Origin: Anseranas semipalmata
Lineage: Eukaryota; Chordata; Aves; Anseriformes; Anseranatidae
Length of the DNA stretch: 64,000 nt
NCBI GenBank assembly: GCA_013399115.1
Contig: VXAA01003004.1
Coordinates: forward strand, 233,904 to 297,903
Direction: 5' to 3'
The position numbers and the translations under genes were made by a program. Shown here piece by piece: positions 12,601 to 26,050 of this stretch. Under the pieces are notes generated by a model. It was not told the origin of the DNA. It made no database searches and saw only the letters and a list, made by a program, of their open reading frames with translations. How positions within the stretch are numbered: position 1 is the first letter of the stretch; every line of letters begins with the position of its first letter.

Positions 12601-15600
12601 GAGCACCAGATGAGATCTCACGGAAGGGTCATCTTGTGCCTGATAAGAAACATTGGCTTACCTGCCTGGTTTTAGACAGGAGTAAAACCCTCCTTTTGCT
12701 CTTCCATGAGTAATATAATGAAGTAGAAACAGAACATGTAGAAACTGTTTTTTAGGTACCGAGACAGCTTCCAGCCCCCAAGAAAACAAAATATTTGGGG
12801 TTGAAGATATACATGGAGATACACAGCTGGTAGTCACACGTAAATGAACCATCGCGACGCAGCCAGCAGTTCGGCGAGCAGAGCTGCTCCGGCTGCACTG
12901 AGCAGGGGCGTGCCTGCGGCAGCAGATTTGCTGCTGCTTCTCCTGTTCTTTTTTTGTCTCTAACTTGCATCTCTCATAGGCAAATGAGAGGGAAGAAATG
13001 ACAAAGGGATTTGAATCTCAGTTCTGATGACTGCAATGTTATGTGTAGGTTTCCTGGTGGAGAAAGCACTGCAATGCATCTTATGTATTTTTAGCGTGAA
13101 AGGACCATTGAGCAAAGATGAACCATTCTGGAGCACTAATGCTGCATGAAAAGGCATCATTATATTTGGCAAGTGCTGCTTTCTGTCAACAGCAACCTGT
13201 TATTTGACTTCAGTTATTTATTTTTGTTAAACAAGGGGCACATTTCCCTGGGACACATTTTTTAAGTGTTAACCTGAGGACTGGGATGTATTTCAGGGGA
13301 CACTGGGAATGTTACCTGGTTTGCCCGTCACTTCAGTATGTGCTGCTCATCACTCCGTCCTCTTTCATATTGAAGCTTCTTTGGAGTGGCTGCTCCCCTG
13401 TATTTGTAGGTCAGGCAGCAACAGAAGCGTGGTTTCCTTTAAGTACCTCACTTATGATCAGGATAAGGAAATGATCCAATTAATTGTCTGCAATATCTTG
13501 CAATCGCATTAGAATGAGATCACAGTGTTCATACAAAGGAAGTCTTTTCATGGCCACACTTAATTTTCTTGAATTTTCTCAGTGTTGTCACATCCCAGCT
13601 CTTCTGCTCCTTGTGGTTTAGGCTCAGGCTTTCTTTGTTCCCATTCCTTTCATTCATTTAATTCCTCTTCCTTATGGTAGCCCTGAACTGTCATCTTCTG
13701 CACTGGCTCAACACATCTCTTTGTGTTTAACCTGCCTTGTGCCTGAGCTTTGAGCCCATTTTAAAAGCCTTAGCGGTCTGGGACTTTCTACAAGATTTTC
13801 CATTTCCTTTTCTTGTTTACCATAGAAAATTGCTGATGGAGGAAAAAAAAAGAAGTTCCCCTTTTGTTCATGGAAAATGCATCAGAAAGTGAATACAGCT
13901 TCAAGGAACAGCAGAAGTCCATTTGGCTAAAACAGGAGGGCAGAAACAAAAAGGGGAAGATCAGAGTGAGAACACCTGGATGTCGGTCCCAAGATCTTGG
14001 TGTAATAGACTGAATTTCAGAGCCACCCAAACCACAGTGTTACTATTCACCTTGGTGCATGTGGGCCTCTGCTGAAAAAGAGGGATAGAGAAATGGGTGA
14101 GGGAATAAGCAGAATATTAACTAATGTCAGCTTATCATGCAGAAACCCTCACGCAGAGTAAGCCATGTACCAAACTGCCTCACTGTTCTCCCTGTCCTTG
14201 CTCGCTGGGCTCTCCGCAGCCATCCAGCAGCTTTCTTGCTTTGTCCACTGGGCTGTCAGACCTGCCTGCAGAGCAAAGCCACCCTGCCACGTCGTGCCAC
14301 AGGGTCCCGTCCTTCCCGCTGCCTTTGCCCCTTCCTGCCTGTGCGCAGAGCTTGCTGGAGCTCAGCAAGGCGGAGTGCACGAGTGTCCGCAGCTCCTTCA
14401 CTGGCTCCCTTCACGGCTGCAGGGGGAGGTTTGTCTTTCCCCGTGCTGTGTGCATCAGAAGTGATTCTAATCTTTTAATAGCCATAGGAGGCATTATCCT
14501 TGCACACATATTTCTGTGTTTCTGTTCCAGAAAATTTAATTGGCGGTGCAGCCAGTCTCTTGGTGTGAAGATAGAGGCAGGAGAAGTGACATCTCTGCTA
14601 TTCGGAGTTTGTTTCCAGTGCTTTCACTAAAGGGTCAGAAAGAGATCTTTTCTGGATATCATTAGATTATGTGTCAGTTTACGGGCGTACAGCAAAATTA
14701 ATCAGTTGCTGAGGGTCAGTACTTGGTTTCCTCCAGTGTCTTCTTCCACCCCTCACTGACTGGGGTTATTCTGAAATGCTCGCTCCGGTGCCTCCTTACA
14801 GAGCTCCGGCGCCTTCACGCTGCAGTGGGGTCCAGCAGGCGTGGGTATCTCCTGGAGCTGGGTGCCAGGAGCGAGTTTGCGTTGTGCTTAGCATGCCTCT
14901 GTGGCCTTGGCAAGTTGCTTGCGACTCCGTTCTTCATGTGCGAGGGGCTGGTGCCGCCTCGCCTCCTGGTGCGGCGGGAGCCCGCACGCTGTCCCCAGAG
15001 GAGGGGCAGGCGCCGGTGTGCGACGCGGTGTAACGCTCGGTACAATGCCCGCTCTGCAGTACTGTGATGTTGTAAAAAAAGTTTTCTGCATTTAAATACT
15101 TGGAGGTGACTTAAAAAGCAAAAGCATGATATTTTATGGTTGGATGTGTTAATCACTGTATCACAGCAGTATCTCATGATATGAGTAATGGCTATAAAAG
15201 CACTTTGAGCTTATTTGATGAAAAACGCTTTGTGGCTATTGCTTCTTCCCCTCATATTTTACACTCCTGAGCTGTGTCATCAGCAGTGCCGAGCGGCCGA
15301 GCTCCGGCGGGGATCGCAGCGCCGTGCGGGACAGGAGGGACCGGCCGTGCCTCCCCGGAGTGCAGGGCAGGAGGCACGGGAGGCGCGGCTTTGGGAGCTC
15401 GGGGTCCACAGCCCTTTTCTCGTTCTGAGGCAGAATTCCACCTGGACACCACGGGTGAAGGAAGGCTTCAGCAGCAGGTGAAACACAGCAGCTTGCTTTC
15501 AAGCGTTGTAAATTTTCAGGTGGGCAGAACCAAATGGATTGTCCTTTAACCAAAAATGTAATCTATTACAGAAGAGTAGCATGTATAAAGAGCTTTAACC

Positions 15601-17600
15601 CCGATAGCCTCTGAGTGCAGATGCTCTGACCAGTAACAAAGCAGTGTCTCATGGGGTACGGAGGGAGCAGTAAATTCTATATTGACACTGAACAAAATTT
15701 AGTTTCTACTGCATTTTCCTCTTTGTGGGAGGGTTCTTACTGCAAGGCAATATGCTGAGCAATTCTGAATAATTCAAGTAGCCAAAGGCACTCCTAGATA
15801 CAGGCATATGATGTGCTTCAGACCTGCATCCCTTCCAGAGATCCCTTTCTCAAGCTCAGTACCCGCCGAACCCTTCTCTTTCTCTTGGTGAGGATGTGGT
15901 GCCCATCTGCGCAGCTTTACTTCCTTCAGCCTGGAATTAGATTCCTTTGCTTTCACCCCAGAGTGCCAATTAAAAAGGAAGCCCCTGCAATCCTACAAAA
16001 GAGCATGAAAGTAAACATGGGAGACTTGTCACGAACTGCTTCCTTTCTGTGTCACCACGCACACCGGGCACGGCTGCTCCCGCTAGTTGCAAGTAATTGA
16101 AACAGGTGCTGGATTAATATTTATAAGGTCTCGCTAAAGCACTATTTGATCTGCTCATGCGAAATGCTGCACGTGGAGCACTTTCTGTGACCTGGGTCTC
16201 AAGCGCCCTCCGTTCTCCCATGCTTGGTGCACACATTAAGTGCATTGCCAGTAGAATTTCCTATTATTCATAACTTGCTTTTTATATCTCAAAATGTCTG
16301 AAGGCTGACGTCAATGTCCCTTGTCTCCCCAGAGCTGGCCAGGGAGCTCCGTTGCCTGGAAAGGAGCCCCTGCTCAAACAAGCCCAACAGTGATGATCAG
16401 CCAGGCAGCTCTGACCTCTGGCTGCTCGGAGGATGCCCTGCTCCCGCGGGGCGGGCTGTGGGCACGGCCCTGTCCCCACACACCCCTGCTGATTTCCACC
16501 CTTCCTGGGTTTTCACCAGGGACATCAGTGCAGAGCGTTTTGGATCAAGTGTGGCCAATGGCGATGCCTCGCACCCGGCATATCAGCCCTCGCTCGGCCA
16601 GCAGCTCCCAGCTTCAGCTTGGTATGCTGCTGGCGTAGCGGCCGGTGAGGACTCACCAGTTCTTTTCAGCATGTCATTACGGGGCTGTTAGCTGCCTGTG
16701 AACTGTGTAATTGAGACAGAGTGGATTATGCGTACACACAAGACGCTGCCTCGTGTCCTCACCTTCCCCCAGCCCCGCTGGCACGTGTCCCCGGCCCCGT
16801 GGCTGCCTCGTTCCCTGCTGCTGGAGTCACACGGTGTTATTTCTGCAGCTGGGTTGGATGAGCATAAAAACAGGAGAATAACGGGAGGCGAATATTGCCA
16901 CATGTAATGACTTTTCACATGAATTCATACCAAATTTTGTGAGGAATGGTGGATAACTTTATAAATAGGTAGCAATAAACCATACACTCATTTCGTAACA
17001 GCAGGGCCAGGTGAGCCTTAATTCCACAACTCTCTTTCACTGAAATGTCAACGATCCGGGGTTTTATTGCTTTTTGTCTGTTGGCAGACCCAGCAACCAA
17101 AGGAAGCATTGTGATGTCTCGGCTGCCCTCTCCAGAGCACGGGAGCAGCACTTCCCAGCCAAACTTGCCGTGCATCGAGTGACGTGCCGCAGAGCCGCGG
17201 GTCTGACCGGGCTGGTGGGCAGCGCTGGAGCGTCGGATGCTGTCGTGTAACGTAAACACCTGTCAGTGCTTCATTAGCAGCTGCAATGAAAAATGGAGTA
17301 AGAAAGTAAAGCATGGGGACAGATAGGCAGGAATATTTAGAAGCATCTGTTGTAGGGGCTTAAAGTGCAGCACATGCATGACACATGCATGTCTTCTCCT
17401 GGGTACATTTTGAGGCCTTTTCCAATTTATTATGTTGTGACGGTAGGATTCAAGTGTCTAAACACAGGTGTGGCTGCAGCTCACCACACCCAACGATGCA
17501 TTCTGGTCAGCTGTGTACTGGAAAATGGATAAAATAACTGTGCTTGCAGAGCAGTGGTTTCCAAAGGGTTGCTTGGGCATTTACACAATTAGGTGTAGGA
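9640..17600. other. Intergenic sequence with alternating GC patches and AT blocks
   Basis: AT-rich blocks (9.64-9.74, 10.68-10.83, 11.23-11.6 and 13.2-14.05 kb) alternate with GC-richer patches (9.77-9.97, 10.19-10.4, 11.64-11.84, 14.78-15.06, 15.28-15.48 and 16.32-16.64 kb). Open frames in the GC patches have no recognisable protein signature. A small hairpin (CTCTCAT-AGGCAA-ATGAGAG) lies at 12971-12990. Confidence 0.5.
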
Positions 17601-20600
17601 ATTACATTTTTTATCAAAACAGGAAAATTCCATTTCAGTAGAAATATTTTCCTTTTTTTTTTCCCCTAGATATTTTTATTAAAGTTCATTAAAATGACAG
17701 CAAGATTAAAAGTTAAGACTAAAAGATTAAGTTTAAAAATGGAGAGATGTGGAGTGCTTCACCAGATGATTGGGTGGGAAATAAATACTTTTATGCTTTG
17801 GTAACTCAGTTTCTGCCCCGCGGCTGTGTGCCGGTCCTGTCACCCTGGGGCTGCGGCAGCACGTGCAGCGCGCACAAGGCTCGGTTTGCTGGGCTGCTGG
17901 AGCGCTTCATTTCGAGGCCGTTGTCCAGAAGTCATTTTTCAGTTTGTAGAACTTAATTCAATTAATGGAAAATCTGGGAAAGTGGAAACATTCTTTTTGT
18001 GACGCTTCTTCAAAAGAATTAATTTTGGCAATAGATAGCTTTAATTTAATACTGTCATTTATTTTTCTCAAATTGCAGAAGACTCAGAGGGATGCCTCTA
18101 TAGGAGACAGCCATCTAGACAAAATAGTGTAAAATAATGCTTCTGTTTTTTTTTTTTTTAAATACAAGAATAATCTCAAATCCACCACTCAGTCTTTCTG
18201 AGAGTTTGTCTTGTAATACATGAAAACTGGGGTACCAGTTGGAATAAGTTTGTATGGAATCAGGTTAAAGATGAGTTTGAAATGAAGGGTTGCCTGGGAA
18301 TGAAGGCTGTTGTTGGAAAATATTTATGAGGATGTTTTAATGCATTGAATAGGTACAACTGGAAAAGCTGAAATAAAGAAAATTGGTCTTGTTATTTTTC
18401 TATTGTCTGGTTTAACTTTTTCTCCCCAGATTTCTAGTAAAACTTGGATCATATTAAAGAATTTACTAAAAGAGCAGAAAGGAGAATTGGTGCTGATGAT
18501 GAGCACTCCCTGGTTCTATTTCCTGGGCAAGGCACACATTTGGACAAAGGGAACCATCATCATGGAAATGGTTTCAGAGAAGTAAATAAAGGTGTGAATT
18601 TAGGTAAACTGGCACTAAACCTTATTTTGACTCCCCTAAATGGAGGTAAATTGAACCAAGGTCCCTTTGATTCTGAAACCATTTGAGAGATTTAATGATT
18701 CAGCTAATTGTTTTTCCTAATGGCTAATGCATAGTTCATTGTGAATTTTAACTCCACAGTGCTCAGGTGGTTTTTGGTGCAACATTTTCCTTTGCTTTGA
18801 ATGGAGGCAATCATCACTTGGATGTAGGGAGGCAGAGAGCCAGAGGGAAATCAGCCTGCCGGAGGATTTGCAGCAGACTGGGAGTCAGAAGGCTTTTCAA
18901 ACTTGTATTGATGCACTACTTTTATATTGCTCTGAACCATGGAGGATACCAAAGGCAATTGGCAGCTGGAGGCATTTTCTGCGGCCGGTGGTGACTGCAG
19001 AGCTGGGATGGGTCGGGTCCGACCTGTGCACAGCCCATAGCGATGGGGAGAGGAGACCCGCGCTGACGGCCCCCGGGGGCCCCCAGCACAGCACTGCTGG
19101 CACTGCTGAAGGTGCCGCCCAGAAGGGAGCTGCTGCTGCCGAGCGGCCCCTGCTTAGCACCGGGACCAAGGCAAGGCTCACGCTGCTGAAGAGCTCACTT
19201 TGTTACACTCAGATCCATCATGTCTCGGAAGTACCAGCTCTCTGTCCACTTTTGGATTTTATCTTGGAGAGTTAATTGCCTATCATTGAGGAGCATTGTG
19301 CTTAAGGGAGCATGAATTTTGTTTCCACTCGGTTTGCTCCTCCAGGCTTTTACCTGGTTCTGGTGCGCGTGGTAGTGCGTGCCGTTACTGGCTCAGATCA
19401 AATATGCAAGAACAGGCTGGGACGCAAGCACGCTTTTCTCTTCTCCCACAGATGCCTACTGGCAGCGACAGTAAGAAAGATTTCTCCCTGCATAAAACAA
19501 AAGTAGAGGTGAGGAGATTAACTGAGCAAGAAACTGAGCTAAGCAGATCTCCGCAAGCTTCACGTCTGAAGCAGAGACCAGCAGCATGGCTGCACTATGT
19601 GGGCAGGAAGGAGACAGGGAGACGCTTCCCAGCATGGAGAGAACAATTCTAGTCCTTTCTCAGGCAATTTTTAAAGTATTAGCAACCATGGTAACTGAAT
19701 GGAAATGTAACCCGTGTGCTGTGCATTCAGCTTGACACAATTATCTCTGCAGAACAGTCATGTTAAAAATAAACATGGCTTGCACCAGATTCCTCAGCCA
19801 CCTCGCTCTGTGCCGTGTGGGAGACCTGCCTAAAGTTGGGTTTAGGTTGGGCACGTGCGTCGCACGCTGAGGCCCGTGCAATTAGCCCGTGCTGATGGCA
19901 CTCGTGCCCGTCACCACCACTGCTCCTTGAGCTGGGGCAGCTGAGGACCTCAGCAGGTCCCCCTTGGCCACAAGTGTGGGGGCAGCAGCAGGGGCAGCAT
20001 GTGGCTGGGGGGCGCCGGGGGTCCTGTCTTTCCCCAGCTCTGCAGGTGGGTGATGGGGGCGGTGGATGGCGGCAGGTGCCCCGGGGAGGTAAGGAGCTCT
20101 GTGGGCATGGTGGGGCTGCCCCTAGGGTGGCTTTGTGGCAGTGCAGCCTTGGTCTGAGCTGGGCCCGGCTTAGCGGAGGCGGTGGGCACGGTTTCATCAG
20201 TATTAGCGGCACAGCTTTAGCTCTGCGCTCCAGCACAGGCACAGGGGTTCTTGCTGGTAAGCGCCGTGCAGACTGAAGTACGCCACGCTCTTTAATGACT
20301 GTTACTGGTTTCATTTCATTCTTATGGCATTTAGAGAAATCCTTAACATTCGCTGGATTTACTGGCACGTCAGTGCATTTGCCTTCTAAGCACAGCTGTT
20401 TTTCCACTCAAGATAGCTTTTGAAGAAGGTACTAGTGTTTTAGCAGTACTTGCTGCATTTAATATGGCACATGTACTGCCACGCTGAAACATCTGGAATC
20501 AATGTTTGCTCTCATAACCATTGGCCTAGATTAGTAATAATTCAGATTTGATTGATAACAGTGCATCATCCATTTACAGTAGAGCAAACCTCAGATAGCA

Positions 20601-21800
20601 AGGCTCTTGCTTTGGAAATCCTAAGATCAGTCAAGGGTGCACTTAGCCCAAATACAGATTGCAAGCTGTGTCTTAATATAATTGCTAGAAATAAGTTTAG
20701 GAAGAAAAAAAGGGTTTGGATATTTCATTTTGTCAACAAACTTACTGTGATTTAAAATTCAGAATAGTTTGGATTTGACATTTCTGCCTCACATCTGTAT
20801 ATTGTCTACAAGAGAGAGCAGAATGTGGGGAAAAATTGTTATCAAATTGGTCTTGTTTGAAGTCGGCCACTCTTCATTGGTTTGTGCATTTCAGACTGCA
20901 TTCACGCTCAGTGGTGGGCATGCAATACGAGCCTGACCTGCTTTTCTCATTTGTAAACTTGCGATGAATTCTTCCCCCGTCTTCAGCAGATGAGTAGGAC
21001 TGAAGAGAGCCGTGTCAAATACTCCTCCGGTTTTGTTTGCGAGCAGATTGCCTGGCACCCTGGGCTACTGTGCTTGCTTAGGAATAGGTCACCGATAAAT
21101 CCGCAGAGGTAAATATTTCAGAACACAAACTAACGCAGCCTAAATCACTGCTAAGGCGTTGTGGTCCTATTTCTAAACCTGTGGGAGAGGTCCCCTGCAT
21201 TTGCACCAGGGTGGGTGAGGACACGTGGATTCACTGCCCAGGGGTGGAGGGAAGGGTACCTTGTGCACCACATGGCTGGATCAGAGCAGCAGTTAAATCA
21301 TCAAGCAAAAGCGTGTGGAAGTGGCGAAGAGAGTTTGAGCATAAGCAAGTATGAGAATTATCTTTTTTTTTTTCCTTGCCTTTTTAGTAAATGCTGTGGA
21401 AATCAAGGGAAAGGCATAGATTGCAAGCTCTTAACCACTAAAGATTTTTGCAAGAGTCATTTCTGCAAATGTCTTACATTCCATATATAGATCTTGAGTC
21501 TATGCTTTTAATGGACTGACAAATGTACAATAACCCCAGATGACTGTTGCTTCATTGCTTGGCTATACAGATAAGAGGAACGCTTCCTTTTGATTGAGAT
21601 CTTAAATCAATTGTTCCCTTACCAATGTGTCTAGTGGTTATTATCCAAGGAGAAGATAAAGTTCAGATGGTAAATTGTTAATATTATAAGAAAAATGTCT
21701 GTTGTGTCCTGCTTAAAGTTTCCTGTCTAGATGAAATACATTCTCCTATAATATTTAAGATTGCGTGTAATCCATCAGAGTGCATGTTTGATCAGTGGCC
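17601..21800. other. Intergenic sequence, nothing recognised
   Basis: A/T-rich at 17.60-18.75 kb, including A-rich TTAAAA/GATTAA units around 17.69-17.74 kb and a T run near 18.15 kb. GC-rich patches lie at 19.0-19.18 and 19.9-20.27 kb. The latter has four G-runs at 19978-20021 that could allow a G-quadruplex with long loops. AT-rich high-complexity sequence follows at 20.4-21.0 and 21.4-21.8 kb. Confidence 0.5.
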
Positions 21801-24800
21801 TGACTCACTTGCTGTGCCGTGCCACCAGGTTTAAAGCACCGTTCTGTAAAGGCTGCACACAGCGGAGGCAGCGAACACAGTCTCACCCCATGGCTGCCCC
21901 GGTGCTCCCCCTGGGCGGGGAATGAACCGCGGGGAAGCTGCCCGGGAAGGGCACGAGCTGCGTGTCCCCTGCCCTGCATCAAGCTGCCAGGGACGGGGCT
22001 GCTGCCAGCGTGGGGCTGGAGCGAAGCAGCACGGAGCCGCGGTCCTGGTCGCTCCCCCTTGGTGGCGCATGGAGGTGGAGGGGCAGGAGCCGCAGGTCAG
22101 CCTTTGGACACGAAGGCCATGGGATGGGGCAGCAGGCGTCCGGCCAAGGTCGTGCCCAGTGGGTGGCTGTGAGGACGGGGTCCGGTGTGGGCCTTATCGA
22201 GGGTCAGTGCCGGTGTCCGGCAGCGCAGGGCGCACAGCAGGTGGGCGGACAGACACCGTGCAACCCCGCGCGTGTGTGCGCTTGTCCTCCGGCACGGCCG
22301 GCTGCATGCTGCTGGGCTGCCCGCAGCAGCTCCTGGGCCGCTGGCTGCTTGCTCTTGGGTCACCAGTGCGTTGAAGTGGAGTCCTTAAAATGCTGTCTGG
22401 GATTATTCATCGCCTTTTTGAGTTCTGGGGCTATAGTAATAAATGACAACCATTTGGATGTTCTTCCTTTATATCTTTATATCTGTGTTACCAAAGATAC
22501 CAAATTTCAAGCACTCAAAATACATAGTCTCACATTTGCTTCCCAAATGAGCAACAACTGTAATTCTTCATCTACTCATCTCTGATTTAGCTGGGGTCAT
22601 TATATTTCGTACCGATTTGTTACTGAATTTTCACCCCGTGTCACTGAGAGAAATAGTTCTGTTATTTTCTAATGGTGACTCATGCTGCACCTTACGAACT
22701 TTAACTAGTCTCAGGGTCATTTTCATTGACAAATTGCTGTAGGCTGCTCAAGTAATGATTTGTCCTTGGCAAGATGTATATCCTTTATTGAAGTTATCCT
22801 AAGAGTAAAGCAATCTAACTATTAAAATGTCTGCTCTATCATTGGAAGATTAAATACTTATCCTTTCGACCAGCTCGTGCTAGTCCTTGAGAAACAGAGA
22901 TCTTGCAAGAAGTGCTAAAACCTACCCCATGAAAGGCTAGCTGTTAGAGAAGGCATATAACTAATCCGAATGGATAGAAGGAATTCCAATACATTTCTGC
23001 TCTCACTCCATTTTGATGCTTTTGATCTGACAGCGATCACCAAGGAAACTGAAAAACGCCGGTGGCTCTCCGCATCCCCAGCGGGCGGCTTAGCTGCTGC
23101 TGGGCGGCAGCGCGCTGCTCCGGGCTCAAGGACGGGGAGCACCCGGTGCGGCCGGGCCACGCCGCTCCCTCGCCTTTCCCTCTGGGGCCTAAAGGCCTCC
23201 GGCAGCTGTCAGCAAGAGGTGGCCCGGCGGCCAGCTGGGCTCTGCGCGAGGCGGAGAAGCTCCGATGTGCTCCCCCGGCCCGGGGCGCTGGCTGGTACGC
23301 AAGGGGCTTCCCCTTTACCACTGCGCTCGCACGTTTTTGTAGCTTCTTCAGCAGCGTGCTCTGAATAATCCTTTCCAAGATGCCGCTGTGTAATCCAAGA
23401 GACAGGTACAGAGCGTGTCGAGCAAGTGGGTCTCTGGCCTGGCTGGTCTCTTCGGGCGATGCCACAGCAAATGCGTACTGAAGCCGACAGCCAGGTACTG
23501 TTGGCTCATTTGTGCTCACACGTGCTAAGAGCCCCCACAGGTGCGGCTGTGTGTCCTCCGCCTTGGTGAAGGGCTAGGGGCGCACCTTGGATCTGAAATG
23601 TGTCAGCTAAAAGTCCAGTAAATTAAAGCAAACCCTAGTTCCATTGAAACTGAAGGGAAAACTGAAGGACAGCTGGCAAAATGGGCTTTGATCCCAGATT
23701 TGGTAAGGAAGAAGCAGAGGGTGAAGAAGCTCTGCCCTTGCAGAGCCCAGTTACTACAGCCCCAGAGCCTAATGCTGCAGCAGGCTCTGCGACCCGCGTG
23801 CGTGGGGCCGGATCCTTCCCCTCCCCTCCCTGCTGGGTCCGCGTGATGTTCAAGGACCTGACATAAAAGAGGAACCCAGTTCCCACATTGCCCTCTCAGA
23901 CACTTTTTTATTGCCTGTCTCCTTAACCCAGAATTTGTGGCAGTGACGGTTGCTGCTGCTGTGACAGATGCTGGAAGAGGCTGGCAATATTTTTGGTGCT
24001 AAAAGCAGCACTCCTTTGTTGACAAACTGTTAAAAAAAAAGATTTACTGTTATGGGGCTGTTTCCCCTCAGGGTCATTTTCTGCAGGGAATGACTTTAGC
24101 TCTGTCAGTGAAGGACATGGGAGCACAGCACTGGGGACGTGCAGACAGCAGGGCCCTCGGGGAAGGGACAATGATGTCCTGCGCCATCATGCAAGCCACT
24201 CAGAGCAGCGGTTTGCCCGGCACTGGATGTTCACGCCAGGTCCCTTTGTGGTTCCTTTGGGGTCAGGTGAGAGGAGAGCAGGAAGGGCCATTGGGTTTGT
24301 TGGTGCCATGGCTGCCACGGGCTCGGTGCCCAGCCCAAGCGAGGGGGCAGCCCCATGCGGGTCCCACGCAGCTGGAAGGGGCTGGCCACTGAAGCCCTCC
24401 TTGGTCCCCCTTCGGGCAAGGGCTCTGCTCTGAAGAGGGTTTGAACACGCACCAGGAATGCTTCAGAGGTTGTGGAGCACACCCATGCACCAGAAGGTTT
24501 TCTCTGCGTGGGCGCTGGAACAGTTCCGCTGGCTCCCCTCCGGCGGCACGACCCCAGCACTGCCCCGTGCCTGCGCCTGGTCCCCAGCCTGTCTCGGCCT
24601 GAGGGCTCCTCGCTCGTGTCCCAGAAGCAAACGGTGACTTCTGCCACTGGTCTGGCCAATGTGCTCGAGATGACCTGCAGGTGGTTCGTGTGCAGCCAGT
24701 GTAAACTTCTGAGTTAATGCAACCTTATGGACACCAATCTGTGGTACCCTGTTCCCTGCTCCCTCCCCCCAGACAGTCTCTTTCTCTCTTTATCTCTTTT

Positions 24801-24940
24801 TTTTTTTTCCAGTATATCGCTAAGAGAGCTCGCAGTGCAGTTTGTGCTTTTCTTGCTTTGGGAATAAACAGAAGACAGTTGTCAATCTAGGACATCTCAC
24901 CAACATTGAATGCTATGCCTTTTTTTCTTCAAAGACACTT
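21801..24940. other. Intergenic sequence with two CpG-rich patches
   Basis: CpG-rich patches at about 21.88-22.36 and 23.05-23.29 kb flank an AT-rich, high-complexity block (22.38-22.96 kb). A GC-rich, CpG-poorer stretch occupies about 24.2-24.66 kb. The open frames are GC-driven and unrecognised. Confidence 0.5.
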
Positions 24941-25044
24941 TGGGGATTTTAAATGATCTTTTTGACTGTTAGCAGCAACTGTGTAGCTATGCAGCTCCAT
25001 TAAAGTCTTTGCAAATACTCATCTACAGTAAGTGCCTCCTGACT

Positions 25045-25091
25045 CTATTGCATTCCCGATCTCTTTTTTTTCTATTGACGGGAATCAATAG
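25045..25091. repeat. Inverted repeat, 13-bp stem with one bulged base
   Basis: CTATTG-c-ATTCCCG (25045-25058) pairs with CGGGAATCAATAG (25079-25091), giving 13 perfect pairs and one bulged C around a 20-nt T-rich loop. The loop ends in CTATTGA, which can pair alternatively with TCAATAG, so two mutually exclusive hairpins are possible. Confidence 0.7.
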
Positions 25092-25364
25092 CAGCATATA
25101 TGAGGAAACAGATAAATATATATCTAGCTAATGAGGGGTAAATGGCTCTTCAGAGCACGTTGGTCTCACAGATTTCCACTTGTCTCTGCCTTTTTCTATT
25201 TTTTGGCTAAATACTCTGTTGTGCATGTTATCTCGCTCACCTTGAATGTGTCTGAAATCTCCGATCTCTCTCCAACATGTTTTCAGCATTTTGCAATGTC
25301 AGATGTTGCTTCCAGCTGTAAGAGAAATTATCTTTTATACTTCTTTAAAGTAAAAGCAATTTAG

Positions 25365-26050
25365 AGCATTTACATCTGCAGAAACAGTAGCTCCTTGTGG
25401 AGTCCAACACCCAAGAGGTGCTTGTTTTTTATACACCATCGGACTACATCAAAGACAGCATTGTAGAGTAGTTAATGATTGCCTTTTCATGTCAGTTTTT
25501 AAATTCTTGTGTAGTGTCTTTATTATTCATACCAATCTGTCTTTTAGATCATCTTCCATAGACACTCCAGATTAAATTTTCTTCATTATCATTATAGAAC
25601 TAGATGAATAAGTGGCACATCTGTTCATGAAGTGGTTTATTATCTGTTCTGATGAGGTTTTAGATGAATAACGGAATGACTTAAATATGGAGCAGACAAA
25701 CGCATACAGGTTTACGCATAATCTTAAATTTGTAACCAGTAGCGCTAACTTGAGGAATCTGATTTTATACTGAAGAGGTAATTATTAACTAATGATCTGG
25801 GTCAATTTATTATGAGGGCAAGCTTAATGAAGGGACAAGATGAGACAGAAAACAAACCTGCATGTGAAATAGCACTAATGAAGACCCACACATTGTTTAA
25901 TTGGTTCTCATTCCATCACTGCAGAGGAAAACTCCATAAATATTTTATAAACACACCATTCTAGCCATGTAAAACCAAATTGCACCAATAAATCTATTTA
26001 TCCAGAAGTTATTTCCTAATTTCTTACAGCTGCATCATTTACAAAGGAGG
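25365..26050. promoter_or_regulatory. Long AT-rich block resembling a conserved non-coding element
   Basis: Nearly 700 bp of high-complexity AT-rich sequence without transposon signatures. It is dense in homeodomain-type cores (for example GTTAATGATT near 25472 and GGTAATTATTAACTAATG near 25778). It is the longest block of this kind in the left flank. Function is inferred from composition only. Confidence 0.3.

Noticed and set aside
15193..15200. TATAAAAG resembling a TATA box
   Set aside because: An isolated motif with no downstream exon, initiator or CpG context. Such octamers are common by chance in AT-rich DNA.
19978..20021. Four G-runs suggesting a G-quadruplex
   Set aside because: Two of the loops are 8-12 nt, so stability is doubtful. 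Nothing nearby suggests function.
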